Below, piece by piece: positions 23,292-25,752 of a stretch of DNA of 25,752 bases; within the stretch, counting starts at the first letter, position 1, and each line of letters begins with the position of its first letter. Source of the stretch: Pseudomonadota bacterium (lineage in GTDB: Bacteria; Pseudomonadota; Gammaproteobacteria; Arenicellales; Arenicellaceae). Where the stretch lies: the NCBI GenBank assembly GCA_018660405.1, contig JABJKL010000261.1:1-25752 (forward strand), in the 5' to 3' direction. The notes under the pieces were generated by a model. That model ran no database searches, was not told the DNA's origin, and saw nothing but the letters and a program-made list of their open reading frames with translations. The position numbers were made by a program, and so were the translations under genes.

Positions 23292-23954
23292 TCAGAACCG
23301 CACCGTTCGAAATCGACGATTAATCACAAACACACTGACCAACATCAAAAAAGAAATGATCAACAACACGGCCGACAACATATGTGCCTGCGCATACTCG
23401 ATTGATTCGACATGGTCATAAATCGCAATAGATGCAACACGTGTTTCGCCTGGAATATTTCCGCCAATCATCAAAACCACGCCGAACTCTCCCAGGGTAT
23501 GTGCAAAACCCAAAATCGCGGCGGTAATAAACCCAGGGCGGGCAAGCGGTAGCGCCACCGTAAAGAAGGCTTTGATAGGCGATGTTCGTAAAGTCGCAGC
23601 GACCTCTAGCGGCCACCGGCCCACATTAATAAAAGCATCCTGCAAAGGCTGAACTACAAATGGCAGCGAATAAATAACCGAACCAACAACCAGACCCTCA
23701 AAGGTGAATGCCAGATTGATGTCGCCAACAATCCCGTTTGGACCGAGTGCGACTAACAGGTAGAAACCAAGCACCGTGGGCGGCAACACCAGCGGTAACG
23801 CAATAACCGACTCAAGCAAGTATTTCGCACGCCATCGCGTATGCGCCAACCACCAGGCTAACGGTGTTCCCAATACTAAAAGGAGTGCGGTCGAAACGGC
23901 CGCCAACTTGAGGGTGAGCAGCAAGGCTTGGATATCTTCAGTACCTGGCATCAT
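23292..23954 (-). CDS. modB: Molybdate ABC transporter permease
   Basis: 220 residues, normal for ModB, with about five hydrophobic spans. The start PGTEDIQALLLTLKLAAVSTALLLVLGTPLAWWLA, LPLVLPPTVLGFYLLVALGPNG and the ATPase-coupling EAA-type loop EVAATLRTSPIKAFFTVALPLARPG are characteristic, as is HTLGEFGVVLMIGGNIPGETRVASIAIYDHVE. Its ATG overlaps the modA stop (ATGA). It forms the inner-membrane channel with ModC as motor and receives molybdate from ModA. Confidence 0.97.
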   Translation of the reverse strand: MMPGTEDIQALLLTLKLAAVSTALLLVLGTPLAWWLAHTRWRAKYLLESVIALPLVLPPTVLGFYLLVALGPNGIVGDINLAFTFEGLVVGSVIYSLPFVVQPLQDAFINVGRWPLEVAATLRTSPIKAFFTVALPLARPGFITAAILGFAHTLGEFGVVLMIGGNIPGETRVASIAIYDHVESIEYAQAHMLSAVLLIISFLMLVSVFVINRRFRTVRF

Positions 23955-24715
23955 GGAACTCCATAACCGTATTTACGTACGATGTTTTTTGCCGCACCTG
24001 ACTTCACAAACCGCAAAAAATCATGGGCACCCGAATTATCGTTCAATAATACGACTTGCTGTTTAATAGGCGTATAAGCGGTATCTGGCACTAACTCGAA
24101 ATAACCATCATAGTCACTTTTGTTTGCGGAGAACTGGGATAAGGCGAGCAGACCCAGATCCGCATTACCGCTATCAACAAACTGATACGCTTGGCCAATG
24201 CTTTCTCCAATGACCAATCGATCCTGCAAGGCATTCCAAAACCCAAGCACCTGTAGCACCTGTTGAGCGGCTTCGCCATAGGGCGCTAATCGCGGATTGG
24301 CAATTGCCAAATACCGAAATTCGCTTGTTAGTAATTCTTCCAAAGCAAACTGCCTACTCTGTGCCGGGCTCCACAATACCAGCTTGCCAATGGCATAGGT
24401 GTACGGACTGACATCCAACACAAGACCCTCGGCTTGCAGAAGCTCTGGGCGGCGGCTATCCGCCGCAAAAAACAAATCGAACGGTGCCCCATTTTTAATT
24501 TGCGCATAAAGCTTGCCGGTCGATCCGGCTATCACACGAATTTTGTCGTTAGCTGCGTTTGGATACGCCCGGGTGAGCGCATTCATGGCAGGTGCAAAAT
24601 TGCTGGCAACCGCAATATTGAGGTTTCTCGAAAAAGGGCGCGAATCTTCCGATTGATCGCATGCACTAAGAATCAAGAGTGCAATAAAGAGTAATAAAAG
24701 CTTGGTAAATTTCAC
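23951..24715 (-). CDS. modA: Molybdate-binding protein, predicted lipoprotein
   Basis: 254 residues with the fold motifs of ModA: LNIAVASNFAPAMNALTRAY at the start of the mature protein, IRVIAGSTGKLYAQIKNGAPFDLFFAADSRRPELL (the Ser residues of ASNF and GSTG contact the oxyanion in the family), and LAIANPRLAPYGEAAQQVL. The signal peptide ends in a lipobox LSAC (about Cys19), so the protein is probably tethered to the membrane instead of free in the periplasm as in E. coli. The start is GTG at 24713-24715. It is the first gene of the operon, divergent from a small exported gene; no clear ModE-type palindrome was seen in the 91-base gap. Confidence 0.95.
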   Translation of the reverse strand: MKFTKLLLLFIALLILSACDQSEDSRPFSRNLNIAVASNFAPAMNALTRAYPNAANDKIRVIAGSTGKLYAQIKNGAPFDLFFAADSRRPELLQAEGLVLDVSPYTYAIGKLVLWSPAQSRQFALEELLTSEFRYLAIANPRLAPYGEAAQQVLQVLGFWNALQDRLVIGESIGQAYQFVDSGNADLGLLALSQFSANKSDYDGYFELVPDTAYTPIKQQVVLLNDNSGAHDFLRFVKSGAAKNIVRKYGYGVP

Positions 24716-24740
24716 AATACTTAAGGAATCGGTAACCTGC

Positions 24741-24757
24741 GTTCAGCTTTAGTTCAG
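24741..24757. promoter_or_regulatory. Direct repeat GTTCAG x2 with 11-base spacing in the divergent promoter region
   Basis: GTTCAG occurs at 24741-24746 and again at 24752-24757, one helical turn apart, within the 91-base gap between modA (minus) and the small exported gene (plus). Such spacing is typical of OmpR/PhoB-type response-regulator sites. ACCTGC (24735-24740) and GCAGGT (24776-24781) bracket it. No regulator gene is in view. Confidence 0.3.
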
Positions 24758-24806
24758 TGGCATCACTCTAGCATGGCAGGTGATTTCTAAAGGAGGTTAA
24801 CGCATT

Positions 24807-25229
24807 ATGAAACAATTACTCATTATTTCAGGTTTTTTAGTTACGGTATTGCTCGCCAATATGCCGGTTTCTCTGGCGAATACCGGTGGCGCGGAGCTTG
24901 ATCGCTATCAATTCCCGAAGCTCGAGGCGGTGGATCGTATGCACCGATATACTATTAAGGGTTGGCACTACGTTGACGCCCGTTCAATAATAGTCGATGC
25001 TTCCCCCAGCACATCCTATTTGCTGATATTAAATCGTGAGGAACGGGACTTTAGATTTGCAGAAACTGTGAGTTTTACTTCCACAGCCTCCAATATTTAT
25101 GCCGGATTTGATTCGGTTAGGCCTATCCAACGACGTTGGATAACCATTCCGGTAACCATCATGAAAATTTACAAGCTAAACGGTCGAGCAGACCGAGACG
25201 CTGTGCGAGAGCAGATCAGGGCTGACTAA
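24807..25229 (+). CDS. Small exported protein, DUF6491-like
   Basis: 140 residues. AAAGGAGGT ends at 24797, 9 bases before the ATG, a near-perfect ribosome binding site. The signal peptide MKQLLIISGFLVTVLLANMPVSLA is likely cut near ANTGG. The mature part (FPKLEAVDRMHRYTIKGWHYVDARSIIVDA, then a strand YLLILN and the end IPVTIMKIYKLNGRADRD) fits the pattern I associate with DUF6491 proteins, a small periplasmic family of unknown function in gammaproteobacteria and xanthomonads; the assignment is moderate. It is divergent from modA and ends one base before the convergent korB gene. Confidence 0.8.
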   Translation: MKQLLIISGFLVTVLLANMPVSLANTGGAELDRYQFPKLEAVDRMHRYTIKGWHYVDARSIIVDASPSTSYLLILNREERDFRFAETVSFTSTASNIYAGFDSVRPIQRRWITIPVTIMKIYKLNGRADRDAVREQIRAD

Positions 25230-25230
25230 A

Positions 25231-25752
25231 TTATTCGACTGTCCAGGTGGTCGTGTTGCGCAACTTGTCTTTTATCGAAGCGGTGCGCTTCATGCCAGTA
25301 ACGTGATTTTCGTAGTAAGACTTATCGAACGAGTCACCGGGCTGGCGATAAATAACACCCAGCGCCACTGGAAATTCTGGACGCGCCATACCGATTAGTA
25401 ATTGAGCGATTACTTTATTGGTTTCGTCATGAACCAAAACCTCATCCGCATTTTTTACTGCGTCGACCACCTTCAAAGACATTGTTTTAAGATCAAATGC
25501 GAGGCCCTTGTCTTGCTCCGCGCCATACACCATGGGCTCTCCATGTGTCAGCTTTAGCTGGGTATCTTTTGCAGTGGCCCGGTCGGTAAAGTCAGCAAAT
25601 ACGTCGTCGTTAAACACAATGCAATTTTGGTAAATCTCCACCATCGCAGCGCCTTTATGCCCGTGTGCAGCAGTCAACACTTCAGCAAGTCCGGCCTTAT
25701 CGGTATCAATCGCGCGCGCATAAAACTTTGAACCTGCGCCCATTGCAAACTC
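25231..25752 (-). CDS. korB: 2-oxoacid:ferredoxin oxidoreductase beta subunit, C-terminal part (runs off right edge)
   Basis: 174 residues of the C-terminal half; the frame remains open to the last base (EFAMGAGSKFYARAID), so the gene starts outside the window and the internal ATG at 25743 is not its start. Family blocks: GHKGAAMVEIYQNCIVFNDDVF, THGEPMVYG, KGLAFDL, LVHDE and PEFPVALGVIYR. This matches the beta (thiamine-diphosphate) subunit of 2-oxoglutarate-type ferredoxin oxidoreductase (KorB), about 340 residues when complete, which oxidatively decarboxylates 2-oxoglutarate with ferredoxin as acceptor. The TPP-binding part is missing from view. The alpha subunit (korA) is expected upstream, beyond the right edge. 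Confidence 0.93.
   Translation of the reverse strand, partial: EFAMGAGSKFYARAIDTDKAGLAEVLTAAHGHKGAAMVEIYQNCIVFNDDVFADFTDRATAKDTQLKLTHGEPMVYGAEQDKGLAFDLKTMSLKVVDAVKNADEVLVHDETNKVIAQLLIGMARPEFPVALGVIYRQPGDSFDKSYYENHVTGMKRTASIKDKLRNTTTWTVE

Overview
The window looks like chromosomal DNA of an aerobic marine-type gammaproteobacterium, with a Cellvibrionales-like flavour. This is inferred from protein character: RapA, LeuS, Tag and LplT-type proteins, a ModABC system, a KorB-type 2-oxoacid:ferredoxin oxidoreductase, and the type of intergenic repeats. There is no phage, IS, CRISPR, rRNA or tRNA. Genes are tightly packed and many overlap by 1 to 8 bases.

Left part (1-5045). The minus strand carries the 5' half of leuS, which runs off the left edge, preceded by an lplT-like permease and tag that overlap. 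Across a 46-base divergent promoter region, with a 10-bp-arm palindrome centred on a TATAAT box, lies a plus-strand pair: a DAO-type FAD oxidoreductase and a YtqB/MnmM-type methyltransferase. Together they resemble a split version of MnmC, the enzyme that finishes mnm5(s2)U34 in tRNA.

Middle plus-strand block (5168-10866). A small exported protein of unknown function is followed by a compact gene set: a YfbK-type von Willebrand A lipoprotein, an ECF sigma factor, a single-span putative anti-sigma factor, a SIMPL-domain exported protein and two uncharacterised cytosolic proteins. A 13-bp perfect inverted repeat immediately before the lipoprotein start would hide its ribosome binding site. This is the best candidate for an undescribed regulatory system in the window.

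Minus-strand block (10999-20675). rapA is followed by a YceI-type lipoprotein gene. The 378-base stretch upstream of yceI (14598-14975) holds a 268-base inverted repeat with nested covarying hairpins and a strong Fur-box candidate. Next come a fused FAD/Fe-S 2-hydroxyacid dehydrogenase (YdiJ-like), a GntP-family permease and a class V serine/alanine-glyoxylate aminotransferase, suggesting hydroxyacid/glyoxylate metabolism. A further palindromic repeat lies at about 17922-18013.

Right part (20736-25752). A probable minus-strand operon runs modA-modB-modC-arsC-NRDE-DUF1653 (molybdate uptake, a thioredoxin-type arsenate reductase and two small housekeeping-like proteins). Divergent from modA is a small exported DUF6491-like gene, which meets the end of a partial korB gene tail to tail.

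Three proteins (LeuS, the FAD oxidoreductase, ArsC) carry in-frame 15-base tandem repeats whose copies differ mainly at synonymous sites.
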